From contig BCIA01000004.1 in the NCBI GenBank assembly GCA_001599815.1, positions 1,304,862-1,368,861 of the forward strand: DNA of 64,000 nt, written 5' to 3'. A program made the position numbers and the translations under genes. The stretch is from Furcasterigmium furcatum. Lineage: Eukaryota > Ascomycota > Sordariomycetes > Glomerellales > Plectosphaerellaceae. Shown piece after piece: positions 1 through 10,887 of this stretch. Numbering within the stretch: the stretch's first letter is position 1; the number at the start of each line of letters is the position of its first letter. The notes under the pieces were generated by a model that had not been told where the DNA came from, made no database searches, and was given only the letters and a program-made list of their open reading frames with translations.

Positions 1-624
1 GGCGGTCTTGTTGAGCTGTGTTGGGGGTCGCGGAAGCAGCGACGCGACGAAGTGGCACGTACCACCCTTTGACGGCCCGACTGGGCGCTTCTCGGTGTCC
101 ATTGTCAGGTACCTTAATGGAGTGGACGGTGATTAGATATGATGAGGCGACGCCAAAGTCTTACAAAATTGTAAAATGCGCCGTGGTTGTGGATTCTTGG
201 ACGATTGAAGATGATCAAGGTCTGGCATGTTGGACTGTTGGATGAGCAAGGGTTTGGTGGTGGACTTTAGGATGCCCGGCAGATGGCGACAGCTGGTCGA
301 CCATGCCCCTTTTCCTCAACGGCACGGGAGTATGAATTGAGAAAGCAAGTCTGGATTCTGACTACTTTCCTTTGCACCAGCGAACTTGGACGCAACATGA
401 ATTTGGCCACTCCACCACCTAGGCAACCACAAGGGGGCTATCGAGGACGATCTGTCTGTTCCGTCGCACTGCCCCTCACTCAGCCATGAAGCCCCATTTG
501 TTCTCGCGGGGTGTCCCCAGGCAGCGACAGGACAGTTCTCCCTACAACGGGTATAAAGTCACCCGCAGTCATCGAAGGGAAACACCGAAATCCTCAAGCT
601 GATCTCCCAAACCCACTATTCACC
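1..624. other. upstream region of macro-domain gene, no gene seen
   Basis: No coding frame with a recognisable protein was found here. The last part is probably the promoter and 5' leader of the macro-domain gene starting at 625; a TATA-like string (gtataaag) lies near 550. Confidence 0.5.
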
Positions 625-1341
625 ATGGCTGCGCACTTCCCCCAAATCCACCTCCTCTGCATGATGGACGAGTTCGTCGACGCCTTTGAAGAGGCTCGCG
701 AGACGCACAAGCTCCCGTCATCAATCCCCATCCAGATGCACAACTCGTCCCTCTCCCAGGTTCCCGCCTCGGTGCAGTTCGACACCATCGTCTCGCCGGC
801 CAACTCCTACGGCCTCCTCGACGGCGCCTTCGACGACGCTATCTCGGGCGCATTCTCCCCGCGGGACGACTACATGGCGCTCACCCGCGCCGCCCAGGCC
901 CGCCTCTACCAGCTGTACCGCGGCTTCGCGCCCCCCGGCACCTGCACCCTGGTCCGCATCCCGGACGGCTTCGCGCCCCGCTCCCGCAACGTCTGGGGCA
1001 CGCGCTTCGTCGCCCTCTGCCCGACCATGCGCAGGCCCGACATGGTGAACTGGGACCACGAGATCGTGTACGAGTGCGTGTGGAGCCTGCTCTGCGCCGT
1101 CGACAACCACAACCGCGAGGTGCGCGTCGGCGCCGCCGAGGGGGAGGAGATTCGGAGCCTGATGATGACCCCGCTCGCGACGGGATGTGGACGGGTCTCC
1201 GCCGAGAAGTGGGCGGCGCAGGCGGTCCTGGCGATGAAGCATTTCGCCGAGGCCTCGGAGGACCCGGAGAAATGGAGTAGGCTGGACTGGTCGAACCTGG
1301 GCAAGGCGTGTGAGGAGGTGCGGCTCACCTGGGGGAAGTAA
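625..1341 (+). CDS. macro-domain-like protein
   Basis: Single-exon protein of 238 aa. The start is the ATG in context caccATGgct at 625; an upstream in-frame ATG at 511 would add 38 residues of low-complexity character and is less likely. The segment TIVSPANSYGLLDGAFDDAI (about residues 52-71) has the shape of the ligand-binding loop of macro domains (normally V-N-A-A-N followed by a glycine-rich turn), and TPLATGCGRVS (about 182-192) resembles the second, glycine-rich loop. Macro domains bind or hydrolyse ADP-ribose and its derivatives, or phosphorylated ADP-ribose products; the exact substrate cannot be read from sequence. No signal peptide or membrane segment is seen, so a cytosolic or nuclear location is inferred. 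A truncated phosphotransferase gene starts only about 15 bases downstream on the same strand. Confidence 0.7.
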   Translation: MAAHFPQIHLLCMMDEFVDAFEEARETHKLPSSIPIQMHNSSLSQVPASVQFDTIVSPANSYGLLDGAFDDAISGAFSPRDDYMALTRAAQARLYQLYRGFAPPGTCTLVRIPDGFAPRSRNVWGTRFVALCPTMRRPDMVNWDHEIVYECVWSLLCAVDNHNREVRVGAAEGEEIRSLMMTPLATGCGRVSAEKWAAQAVLAMKHFAEASEDPEKWSRLDWSNLGKACEEVRLTWGK

Positions 1342-1356
1342 GGAGATGTGGTGAGG

Positions 1357-2544
1357 TAGAGACTAATGCCACGAGTCGCATCTACTCTCGATACGTTGCG
1401 TTCAATGGCCTTTCTTACCGCGAGACCAAGAATATTCCCGACATCCTCTGGCGCTCCGACACGTCGTTTTTTGCGCACGGAGACATTGGCCCACGGAACA
1501 TCATAACGTCCCACACCCACAACCGGGCCACCCCCCCGAGTGGGCCACCTTTTACACCTAAAATAGCGATTTTAGCCCCCCTTTATCTTACTAACCAAAA
1601 GAGGAAATATTACGTAATAAATATATAGTATAAACTATAGTAAGACTATAAGATATATAATCGTAAAAAAATTCTATATCTAATAGAAGCCTAGAAATAA
1701 CCTCTTAAAGTATAGAATTTTAGTTTCTATAGGAATCCCTTATAAAATAAAAATTTAGAAAAATAACTATATCTTTATAAGTAATATAGATAGAGTTTAG
1801 AAAATTTCTATTTTTATACTTTATTATATAAAGAATATAGAAATATAAGTTAATAGTTAAAGAATTCTTTATATATAGCATAATACTAATTTAAAGATTT
1901 CCCTAAGAAAATTTTATATAGAGAATTTTTATACTTAGTATATCTTAGTATATAAATTTTTTTATAAAATTTTAGCTCTATATACTAATTACTTATAATA
2001 TAAACTATAAGTCTTTAAGTTTTCTATGTTTTAGCTATTTTAGTTATAGAGATATAACTATTTTTTTAAAATTTTATTCAGTAAGAGATTTTTATAGAAA
2101 CTAAAATTCTAGACTTTAAGAGGTTATTTCTAAGAAACTATAAAATACAATTTTTTTTTAAGATTATATATCTTATAGTCCTACTATAGTTTATACTATA
2201 TATTTATTACGTAATATTTCCTCTTATAGTTAGTAAGATAAAGGGGGGCTAAAATCGCTATTTAGGTGTAAAAGGTGGCCCACTCGGGGGGGTGGCCCGC
2301 TTGTAGGTGTGGGACGTTAGTGAACGAGAACTGCCGCATCACCGCTCTGCTCGACCGGGAATCGTCCGACTGGTTCCCTGACTACTGGGAGTTTGCGCAG
2401 ATGATGAAGTTTTGCGATGTGTTGGAGCATGAGTGGCAGAAATGGACGGAGAAGATCAAGCTGGAACCGTGGGTCATTAGACGGGGATCTAGAAAGCCAG
2501 ACGCGTCTCGTGTTAAACATTGGCACCACAAGTACAGTGGGTAG
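1357..2544 (+). pseudogene. APH/choline-kinase-like phosphotransferase, 5'-truncated and split by an insertion
   Basis: The frame before the inserted element encodes the catalytic loop HGDIGPRNII of the aminoglycoside phosphotransferase (APH) kinase fold. The frame after it encodes NENCRITALLDRESSDWF, which corresponds to the metal-binding Asp region that normally follows directly. Removing the element at 1506-2317 together with one TA copy restores an unbroken frame through IIVNENC. The gene therefore existed before the insertion. Only about 45 codons remain on the 5' side before the macro-domain gene's stop, so the N-lobe is missing as well. The Asp-Trp-Glu usual for the family reads LLDRES here, which may reflect decay. 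The C-terminal end appears natural, with a stop at 2542-2544. No function is expected from this locus. Confidence 0.75.
1506..2317. mobile_element. 812-bp fold-back (MITE-like) element with long terminal inverted repeats, RIP-degraded
   Basis: The two ends are near-perfect inverted repeats. Each begins acgtcccacacc, continues through gggccacccccccgagtggg, and remains GC-rich for about 75 nt before turning strongly AT-rich. Inward of that the arms still match by eye for more than 200 nt and then with rising divergence towards a centre near 1911, so almost the whole element is one large hairpin. It is flanked by TA on both sides (1504-1505 and 2318-2319), the target duplication typical of Tc1/mariner elements. 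No coding frame survives. The AT-rich interior with few G or C fits RIP, although AT content alone does not prove it. Confidence 0.85.
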
Positions 2545-2656
2545 CTCTGCCGAGAGGAAAACAGGGTGATCAATCGCATGAATTTTTGATATGGTAGGGC
2601 TGGAAATGCGCCATGGTGGTCGTTGGTCTCGTCTCCATCCTGAACATCGAATGCCG

Positions 2657-3115
2657 TCAAGATGCTCGCCTGTTCGCTGGCGCCTGCTTATTCAAGTATC
2701 CAGCCAGCGTGCCAAGAGCGCCCGTCAGGCACTCGCACAACCAGCCCATGTGCATTCCCGCCAGACCCCAGGTAACGAATCCGAGGAAGGTGTCGCTCAG
2801 CTGGTTTGATGTGACGCACGCGGTGGTGAGACCGAGGCCAATCATACCCAAGACAAAAACCTGCATGCCTCGGCCTGGCCAGCCCTGCTCGATCAAAGCA
2901 ATGGTACCGACCACAGCCATAAGCTGCACCAGGAACAAGATCATAAGCAGAACCCAGGCAAGAGGGTCCGTCTGGATAGAGGCGTGGGTGTGGGCGATGC
3001 CACTGACGAGTAGCGATGTGGCGATGCTGACGGCGCCACAGGCCGTTGCTTGGCTGCTGTCGTATGATTTATCCTGCCGTTCCTCCGGAGGTGGTTTCAG
3101 TGAGGAGTCCGCCAT
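2657..3115 (-). CDS. small multi-pass membrane protein, unrecognised
   Basis: A 152-aa single-exon protein with a short charged N-terminus (PPPEERQDKS) and four hydrophobic stretches at roughly residues 24-44, 54-76, 86-107 and 112-142. The hydrophobic periodicity and glycine-rich helices suggest a real polytopic membrane protein. The family is not recognised. A longer plus-strand frame (2613-3647) covers the same bases, but it lacks any domain-like composition and is judged a shadow. The zinc-cluster regulator to its right is transcribed on the same strand and ends 426 bases upstream of this start. Confidence 0.55.
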   Translation of the reverse strand: MADSSLKPPPEERQDKSYDSSQATACGAVSIATSLLVSGIAHTHASIQTDPLAWVLLMILFLVQLMAVVGTIALIEQGWPGRGMQVFVLGMIGLGLTTACVTSNQLSDTFLGFVTWGLAGMHMGWLCECLTGALGTLAGYLNKQAPANRRAS

Positions 3116-3540
3116 GCTGATGAGTGCTCAGAGGGAACGACGCGGTATGTATGACTTTGTGGTGAATTGGCAGGAATATGCAAAGACCAGCACGACCTGG
3201 GGCAGACACGGCAGAATCGACCTCTTATATTGTACGAAGCGACAAAAAGCACTACGCAATGATGTCGGTCTCTCTTGGTGTTGCCAAGTGACCAAGAACC
3301 CAACATGGCGCGTTGTGCATGCCGAGACGGGGACTCGGGGGGGCAACCTCGGCCGCTGTCAGGGGCGCCTCCGGCGTGATTGGCCTCGCGACCACGGCAC
3401 CGGTTTAGCGGCTTTCGCCTCCAACGAACGGGCAGAGCTGCTTGGTGTTGAACAGAATGGTGGTCACGTGCAGAGCTATGGGAGCATGCCCCGAACTCCA
3501 CAGGAGATATCCAGGCTATTTATTGGTGTTGGTTGGGGTC
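3116..3540. other. intergenic, probable promoter of the small membrane protein
   Basis: About 425 bases between the start of the small membrane protein and the stop of the zinc-cluster regulator. No further coding or structural signal was recognised. Confidence 0.4.
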
Positions 3541-6174
3541 CTAAGACTGGGGAGGGTGCTGCTCGTAAAAGCTGTGTGGCGTGTAGCCTAGATCAAGTTG
3601 CGTCCATCCCCACATCTCACCAAAGTCGCCAAAGTCACCCTGTGTGATGTTGCCGAAGCCCAGATCTTCAAAGGCCCCGTTGAACTCGAGGGGCGCGGGG
3701 GCAACTTCCTGCTCAGGGACGGGCGGCGGCATGCATAGCTCGGCAGGGGGGGCAGTGAAGTTCTGTGGGAGATAATTGGCGTCAAAGTGACCATCATGAA
3801 CAACATCGGAGTCATGAACCGGCGGGAGAGGGACGGGTGGCTGGAAGTATGGTTTGTTGAGGACCTGGCGATCGCTGGGGTAAGTAATGTTCCTAGACTC
3901 CTTTAGCTTATTTGAAGGGGCATCTTTCGTAGCGTGGGTAGAGTAGTCTCCATGGCCGAATTCGCCAGTTTCCGTGATGCTACCCTTGCGGTTGATGCCG
4001 TTGCCCTGTAGAGGAGCTGCCACTTTAATGCTTTGGAGAGCCGTAGTATCGCTGGCCGACACAACTGCAGTCTTACTGCTCGAGGGCTGGACCGGGGGAT
4101 TTTCTGCAGGCACGCTCTTTTCGCTCGTGACGTTCGAGCTAGAGTCCGCCGATGAAGGGGTGGCCAGAGTCTCCTTCCTCAGCTTCTTCTTGGGATACGT
4201 CATCTGACGTGCCGTCGTAGAAGGGGAGCCGGACGGCTTGTCATTCGGGTCAGGAAGCCTTGCTTTGAGTTTTTGAAGCACGCCGTTGGACGTTTTGGCC
4301 GATTTTGTGACGTTATTGAGCTGCTGGAGCATGTCGGCGGCCGAGTTGATGTTCTCGTACACCTCGTCTCGCCGGGGCAGGGTATGCTCGTCGTCGTGGA
4401 AGACCGCTGAGCAGAGGATCGTCGAGACGTCGAAGATGCAGAAGAGAATGAAGTGGAACTTGGCATCCCGAGGGTAGAGGTACGTGAAGAAGCCGCGAAG
4501 GACGTCCATGAGCTTCAGGCAGTAGTCGATGCCGGTGCTGCGGACCTCCATCCAGGCCTTCGAGGCGTCCCTAGAGGGGGTCCTGGTCAGGTATGATTTG
4601 AACGGATCGAGGATCATCAACAAGAAGATGGTCTGGAGGTAGTGGCGGTGCAGGATTAGCCAGGGGTGCTGCTTATCTAGCGACGTGTCTGGATTGTCTC
4701 CATCGTAACGGGCGGGGAAGGTGGCTCGCCAGTTTTCAAGATGCTGGCGGTATTCTTGCACCCCGGATGGGGTGGCGACCATGAGGTTCATGGCTTTGCC
4801 ATATCTCTTGGACAGCTGACCGATGAGCTTCGACTGCAGCTTCATGTGCAGAATTGGGGACGGCCAATCTTGCTCCAGGGTGAGGCTTGGGAGCTCGACA
4901 TCGCAGTCGTCTCTATCAATGATCATTGGGCGAGACAGAAGTCCGGAGATTTGCCTGTTCAAAGTCAGACATGAAGGTAAAATCATGGTGAAATGGCGCA
5001 CCAGTCCCAGGTGTCGAGGATGCACCACACACGCCTCCTCATCTCTCGGTCAAACTCTGGCAGCAGACAGTTCACCTTCTCGCGATGGATGCCTTAGCCA
5101 GTCAGCTCAGGACCCTCCGACCGTACAAATATACACTCACTGAGCTCCTGCGCCGCGCGAATGGCCAAGTCGAGAGTGTGCCAGCACTCGACAAAGCGAG
5201 CCTCGGACTTGAACCAGTAGCACGTGTGTAGCAGGTACTGGACGTACTGGAAGTTCCTTTCTTTGGACGGCACAACGCTGCCGAGCTCCTGGGCGGCGGC
5301 ATGGTAGCGATTGGCGAGGGCCTGCGCTGTCTCGCCAAGGTCGAGTTCTAGCCGCTGCTCGGTTTCGTGATCGAGATATTGTGCGGCACACGCACAGACG
5401 ATCAACAGAAGACACGTCCACGACAGATCCAAGGGCTCCTTGGATGCTCGGTTGGCCCACCAGGCGCGGTACTGGTCGAGGAAGGCGGGAGGATAGAGGA
5501 TATAGTAGTGGAAGTTGACGTTGTCCCTAAATGTCTCGACGAGTAGATCTCGACAGGGTCAGCATGATTGCAAAGTAGGGCAGGAGAGGTATTTTACCAG
5601 TGTAGGGCCTTGGGGGAAGGACCTGCAGAGCTCGGCTTAAATGGGGCAGAATTTTCGTGCGCGGGATGCCATCATGGCTTTTCTGAGCCTCGCTGAGGCC
5701 CTGTCATGGTATGATTAGCAGGAATGCTTGATTGAACGGCCGTATACTAGGGCCTACATCATCAAGTGCCAGCCGATACAGGTGGTGGGAAGGCATGTAC
5801 CCCAGCTCCTTGAAGGCAGTCGCCTCATCCTGTGTCAGAGGCTCGGTGGACGGGTTGGATCCGATTCCGGTGCTCTCATTGTTGTCGGAAAGCTGGCGCT
5901 TCTTTTTCGCTTCGGCAGCCGGCTTGTCGGCGTCGACAGAAGCGTAGAACCTGCACTGATCCGCGACCTTGCGCTTCAAGCAGTGGTTGCAGGGCCAGTC
6001 CCTGTTACACTACCAGCCGAGAATCAGTATGTCCGCAGCAGGAGAGGGTCATTGGAGAATCTCGCGCACCTTTTGCTTTCTTCGCTGGCACTCCGTACAT
6101 GCCGGACGCGTCTTGCCCGCCACTGGCCCATCCTCGACATTTATCACCAGCTCTGAGACAGTAAGCTGCGACAT
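3541..6174 (-). CDS. Zn2Cys6 (zinc cluster) transcription factor with fungal-specific middle domain
   Basis: Six exons give 790 aa: 6070-6174, 5758-6009, 5598-5700, 5141-5548, 5002-5092 and 3541-4954 (all GT-AG, introns 46-60 nt). The frame is kept throughout and the total is 2373 nt. The binuclear zinc cluster spans the first splice: CTECQRRKQK joins CNRDWPCNHCLKRKVADQC, giving C-x2-C-x6-C-x5-C-x2-C-x8-C at residues 25-54. A linker follows, then the fungal transcription factor middle domain, with the typical run RRRVWCILDTWDW joined to QISGLLSRPMIIDRD (about residues 300-330). The C-terminal 250 residues are low-complexity, rich in Ser, Thr and Pro, and end in an acidic-aromatic stretch (FGNITQGDFGDFGEMW) that may be the activation domain. 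This is a nuclear sequence-specific regulator; targets are unknown and no obvious cluster partner lies next to it. Confidence 0.9.
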
Positions 6175-8251
6175 GGCGATGGGATTATCAGGCGACTTCG
6201 TCTCGCAGTATCAGATTGATATCAGGATACCGGGCAAGCCGAACGACAGGTGAATAACCAAGACGTAGAGACTAGATGTGGCGGGGGGGTTGAGTGAGCT
6301 TTAACATCTGAAGGTGGAGGATGAATGGAGTCAATGCACGCCAAAGCCGCTGGCGACCGGGCGGGGTCGCACTGATGACCATATTGCCGAGCCTAGCCTA
6401 CGAATGATGTTGGGCTAGTAGAATGGTACAAGGCGTTAGTATCGATGAGGCTGGACAAGCTGAGGAACTGCCCTAACAGCATCGTGCGGGCGAGATTTCA
6501 GAGATGTCCCTTGCTCCACTTGTCAATTCCCATCCGGACCCCAGGTGTGCGTGGTGGGCTCCTCCCATTTGGGGGGCACCTCCTTCAAGATGGGCCATCC
6601 GGATGGACTCCCAGCGAGCGGCAGGCCAGCCACCTCGAGAGGATGAAAGCCAGGAGTAGCAGCCCCTATTGCAGGTTGCAGGGGCGGTCGACCGCTCGTG
6701 CCAGGCTCACGAACTCACCCGCTCACTAGCTGGACGTGTCCGACCTGCCACGAGACAAAATCAAGGTGATCTATGCGGGGCGGCCAGCGGGTGTACTAAA
6801 CCCGCCGCCCCGACCTGCAGGGGAACCTACCGGTACCTGGGCGCCGAAGTATCTCGAGTGCTGCAAGGCATGAGGATCCACTGGGAGCCTTCCGGGTGGG
6901 GGGGACGGCGACCATTCTATTGGGAAGAGAGGGCGCGAACATAAAAATAAAAATAAAAATGAAAAGGCCGACCTGAGGTCACTGGGCGCGCCTGAGCATT
7001 GAGACGGGAAGGGGGGGGTGAAAGAGCTAGTGCAGGACCTGACGTGGGTGCCACTCAATGCCCTGACCTTAGGCGGTGTGTCAAAGCAAGCTCTTGCTGC
7101 CAGGATGAGAACACGTTGGCCTGCATCGGGAACCCCATCATGCAGAAATCTGCCTCCAGGATTTGCTTCCGATTCAATTGAGATGAAATATCGCTTTCTG
7201 GATGCTATCGGTGGCATGGCTGGGGACCCTTCGGTGTTGGATGGGTGTTGAATCGGCGTTGAGTCGGCGACAGAGTCGAGCCGCTGTGTGCCATTCATCG
7301 TGCGCTGTTATCCATAAAATGGTCAACCCTGACTTGGTGGTGCCGTAGATATCATCCTCCACCAGGCACCCAGCCGCCAGTCTCGCACCCAGCCCTAGAT
7401 CGAATTGTTGGTTGCGTTAGCGAGACCTCGGCTTCCCATCCGTGACCTAACTTGAACGCTAGACCCTGTCCACAGGCTTGTGCACCTGCACTTGCTGAGA
7501 GAGACAGATCGCACCTTGACCGGTAAGAGAATGGCTCCAGTCAGCCCATGTCAAGCGAGAGCGATGCATTGGATGAGGACACCTTGGGTGTTGGTCGGTG
7601 GTCGCCGAGTCGGAGGAGTTCGTTGTGCGTGGGTGCGGCGACTAGGGCCTGCTGACGAGGCAGAACGCGTCAAGAAACACCAGTCGACTGTGCAATGATC
7701 TCTGTCTCCAAGCAAGACTCGATGAAACCAGGTGCTCCCGTGTTGAAAGAGACGGCGGTGATGTGATTGATATATCAAGAGTGAGGTCGAACCCCCCCCA
7801 ACCCCCCCCCCCTGAGCCCCTGAGATGAATGCATGGTCCCACCACGGGCCAGGTTGCGGCCTTCCATCCGACGCCCCCGAAAATACTCGGGTGCGGCCTC
7901 CATGGCGCTTGGTGAGGCCCGATGCCCAATCTTCACTTCAATTATTGATCTGGGCGCTGAAACGGGCGCCAGACGTCCAGAATTATCGAAGGATTCTCGG
8001 TCCGCATCGGCCGTATCATTTCCTATTTCGTCATCCATGGCGAGATCCCCTATCTGCGGGGAGTTTCGGTCAGTGAATAGAGCCGTGTTTGTAAATGTTG
8101 ACCAATGGTCCCCGCTTCGCCGCCACTACCTGCGATGCGCCTTTTCCATTTTCGCGTTGAGATTGGGAGTATAAAGATATCCATAATTGCCTCATTCCAC
8201 CTTAGAAGTTGTGACGCGAGGTCAGTTGCCTCTATATCCGCTTGCCTATAG
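6175..8251. other. gene-poor stretch, no supported gene
   Basis: Frames up to 175 aa occur, but their composition (Pro/Ser/Arg rich, no motif, both strands equally open) does not suggest protein. Homopolymer runs are present: A-rich (aaaaataaaaataaaaat) near 6944-6962 and C tracts at 7793-7812. Nothing else was recognised. Confidence 0.45.
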
Positions 8252-8485
8252 GCACCAGATGAGGCTACTCCCGTCGACGCCCTAAGGACCAAGCAAAAGT
8301 TCGCCGATCTCGTCCTCAAGTACAACGTCAACGGCCAATACCAAAAGATGGGCGCTTTAAATCCTGAGTACCGACTGTTCGGTTTCATCGGTATCGCCGA
8401 AGAGGACGCGGTATGGAGAGGAGCGAGAGTTAGATATGGGCAGGTTGAGGAGGTCTGGAACTGGAAGTACCGTGGACAGGTCTAA
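8252..8485 (+). CDS. possible 3' exon or fragment of an unrecognised gene
   Basis: An open frame follows a possible acceptor (cctatag, ending 8251) and runs to a TAA stop at 8483-8485. Its 77 residues have ordinary protein composition, for example KQKFADLVLKYNVNG and LNPEYRLFGFIGIAEEDAVW, and end KYRGQV. No convincing start or upstream exon was found, and the family is not recognised. It may be the tail of a decayed gene or one whose 5' exons I could not place. Confidence 0.3.
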   Translation, partial: APDEATPVDALRTKQKFADLVLKYNVNGQYQKMGALNPEYRLFGFIGIAEEDAVWRGARVRYGQVEEVWNWKYRGQV

Positions 8486-8819
8486 GGAGCCGGGAGGTCC
8501 CTAACTCTTCACCTCGACAGAACGGCGAGTCCGGACTCGGCCTGCGCCCTTTATATATCCCGGAATAGCTACACACTGATCATCTCCAAATACTGGTAGA
8601 CGAAAGTGGTGGGTGACACATGACGAGAAGGGGATCTAAACTCGTCGGAGTAAGGACAGTACATTTACGATTTAAGGAGAATCATCTTAGGCAAGCAAAA
8701 AAAAAAAATCGTGAAAGAAGTTTATTGGGAGAAACCGGGCGACGGAGGGAACTATTTTAGCTTTTATATTCCGCCTGCAGCAGCCTTAGGACTCTATTGC
8801 AATCCCTCACGCCCATGTT
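8486..8819. other. intergenic between fragment and aldo-keto reductase 3' end
   Basis: About 330 bases without a gene. It contains an A run at 8697-8709, just beyond the 3' end of the reductase. Confidence 0.4.
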
Positions 8820-9971
8820 TTATTCATGCCCAATGGGCTTGGGGGCCCTTTGCCAGGCGATGTGAGCCGAAGAAGCGACCAAGGGCGGAGCGACACCCGT
8901 CTCCTTCGGGTCATCCTTGATAAAGGTCATCGGGAAACCAATATCGAACTGCTTGACGCTTTCAATCAGCTGAATCTGCTCGTCGGTCAAGCGGATGCTC
9001 AGGGCCTTAATGTTGTCCTGCAAATGTTCGACCTTCCTGCCCCCAACCATTGGAAAAACATTCCTCGTCTTCTGCATAACATACGCGAGGGCAATCTGCT
9101 GGATACTTTTGGTTCCATGTTCAGCAGCGACCTTCTCTAGGGCCTCACTTGCCTTGCGCTCATCGTCGCTCTGCTCGGAACCGAACATTGACCGGAGACC
9201 CTCGCCTGTCTTCTTGCGCGCTTCGAGTTGTTTTGACGTCTGCAACTTGCCTCCGCCAAGTACGTCCCAGGGACAGAGAGCCATGCCGAATTGGCGCGCC
9301 ATGGGAATGATGTCGCGTTCAAAGTCGCGAATTAGAATGTTCCAACGACCCTGGTAAACAGAAAAGGGCGTCTTGCCATGGGCTCGTGCGTAAGTATTGG
9401 CTGCGGATACAATCCACGCGGGAGTATCGGAGACGCCTAAGTAGAGGACCTTGCCTTGCTCGACGAGAATGTGAAGAGCATCCATCAACTCTTCGATCGA
9501 AGTGGTCCAGTCCCACCAATGGACGTAGAGCAGGTCGATATAGCTGGTTTGCAGCTTGCCCAAAGAATCGTGAACCGAAAGATAAAGCGACTTCTTATGG
9601 TTCCCTGAGTAATTCACGGTCTTTCCCGTGCCCAATTCCCATGTACGGTATTGCGAGGTGAATTTCGTTGCCACGAACATGAGATCGCGATTTTGCCGGG
9701 AAGCCATCCACTCGCCAACAAACTTCTCGGACTCTTCATTTTGATAGTTATTGGCCGTGTCAATGAAGTTCCCGCCCGCATTGTGGAAGGCATCGAGGAG
9801 CTTGAAGGATTGCTCCTGGTCCATGGAACCCATAACATCGGACCAGGCGGAGCCAATAGACATGGCGCCAAGACAGAGCGGTGAAACGCGAACACCGGCA
9901 GTGCTAGAGAGGACACGATAACGACCTAGCTCAGTCTCGGGTTCCGGGGCGGGCTGGAAAAGTGAAGACAT
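8820..9971 (-). CDS. aldo-keto reductase, aryl-alcohol dehydrogenase / norsolorinic acid reductase type
   Basis: A 383-aa single-exon NADPH-dependent oxidoreductase of normal length for the AAD-type aldo-keto reductases. The TIM-barrel signatures are visible in order: VSPLCLGAMSIGSAW (strand 1); GGNFIDTANNYQNEESE with the catalytic Asp and Tyr; VATKFT with the catalytic Lys; DLLYVHWWDW with the catalytic His; QGRWNIL; and the C-terminal cofactor region FPMVGGRKVEHLQDNIKAL. All four members of the Asp-Tyr-Lys-His tetrad are present, so it should be active. The family reduces aryl or polyketide aldehydes and ketones in the cytosol, some in secondary metabolism. It is divergent from the cysteine-type hydrolase at 10888, with about 0.9 kb between them, which may indicate shared control (inference). 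Confidence 0.92.
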   Translation of the reverse strand: MSSLFQPAPEPETELGRYRVLSSTAGVRVSPLCLGAMSIGSAWSDVMGSMDQEQSFKLLDAFHNAGGNFIDTANNYQNEESEKFVGEWMASRQNRDLMFVATKFTSQYRTWELGTGKTVNYSGNHKKSLYLSVHDSLGKLQTSYIDLLYVHWWDWTTSIEELMDALHILVEQGKVLYLGVSDTPAWIVSAANTYARAHGKTPFSVYQGRWNILIRDFERDIIPMARQFGMALCPWDVLGGGKLQTSKQLEARKKTGEGLRSMFGSEQSDDERKASEALEKVAAEHGTKSIQQIALAYVMQKTRNVFPMVGGRKVEHLQDNIKALSIRLTDEQIQLIESVKQFDIGFPMTFIKDDPKETGVAPPLVASSAHIAWQRAPKPIGHE

Positions 9972-10887
9972 CGTGGTGATATGTGGCTGCTATGTAGCAG
10001 TGGAGAAAAGCGTAGGGGGTTGGCTGGTGGTAGAAAATTGCCCAATTTGAATCGAATCATAATAAATGTAAAAGAACCGTAACGCCAATACGATCTAAGG
10101 CAGATTCTGCCAGCTTTTATACCGAGAGGAACAACTATGAGGTCATACGAGCCAGCATGAAGCCTTAGATCACCTTCGGCGGTGGAAGCGCACTGCGGTG
10201 TCTACAGGAGCTAATTTCATCTCATGGGCCTTCACTCCACGTGTCTGTGTTTTGGGTGTGTCTGCATAAGCCACAATAGTGGCAGATAACATTAATACTA
10301 GCATCTAAGCCATTAAGTCCGTTATCAGCACCAGACGCATATCCCGGAGGATTCTTCGCTCATCTCCCTGATGACGACACTCGGTGGTCATGGTTTACTA
10401 AATCCGGCTCTCTATGATTTCGGCCCCACTAAGCATCGGCCGATAATGTTCGGGCCCTTTCGGGGCGTTAAATTTCGGCTTTTAGAAAAACACCTAGTTT
10501 CAAAGAATCTTAGCGTCTTAACGGAGTGTTTACGCAGGTCTCGCTAGGATATCGGGATGTAAGTTCCCTAACGCCGAACTCTAACCTTTCCATATCCGAA
10601 AGAGACAAGACGCCAGCAAGCCGAGCATCGCGTAGCAAGGGGTTTGGAAAAGATCCGGCATAAAGCCCCCAAAGTGATTCATACGACACGCTTTTTCACG
10701 CTTCTCGTCCTCTATAGTGTTCAGCTAGGTCGGAGTTAAGTCATACTCGGTTCCCGGATCTCGTTTCAGTCCAAGTATAAGATCATAAGTATCTCTCATC
10801 CTAAGCTTTCAAACCTACTTTTTCTCATCAATACGACAACGGAATTCACTCCTAACGGCAAAATCATTCACCATCACGCTAACAAAG
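9972..10887. promoter_or_regulatory. divergent promoter region between aldo-keto reductase and hydrolase
   Basis: Non-coding region of 0.9 kb between two divergent starts. A TATA-like gtataagatc sits near 10776, about 110 bases before the hydrolase ATG, followed by a pyrimidine-rich leader. No specific regulator motif was identified. Confidence 0.4.

Noticed and set aside
721..1520. Minus-strand frames of 173 and 204 codons over the macro-domain gene
   Set aside because: Antisense shadows of a GC-rich gene with no domain features.
2613..3647. Plus-strand open frame of 344 codons
   Set aside because: It covers the small membrane protein on the minus strand; its composition is Arg/Ser/Pro-rich without any domain, while the minus frame shows regular hydrophobic segments.
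6771..7298. Minus-strand frame of 175 codons
   Set aside because: Proline/serine/phenylalanine low-complexity composition, spans A-rich and G-rich simple sequence, no motif.
7793..7812. C-rich tract as a G-quadruplex or telomere-like site
   Set aside because: Plain homopolymer run; no repeated G-tract spacing or telomere unit (TTAGGG) nearby.
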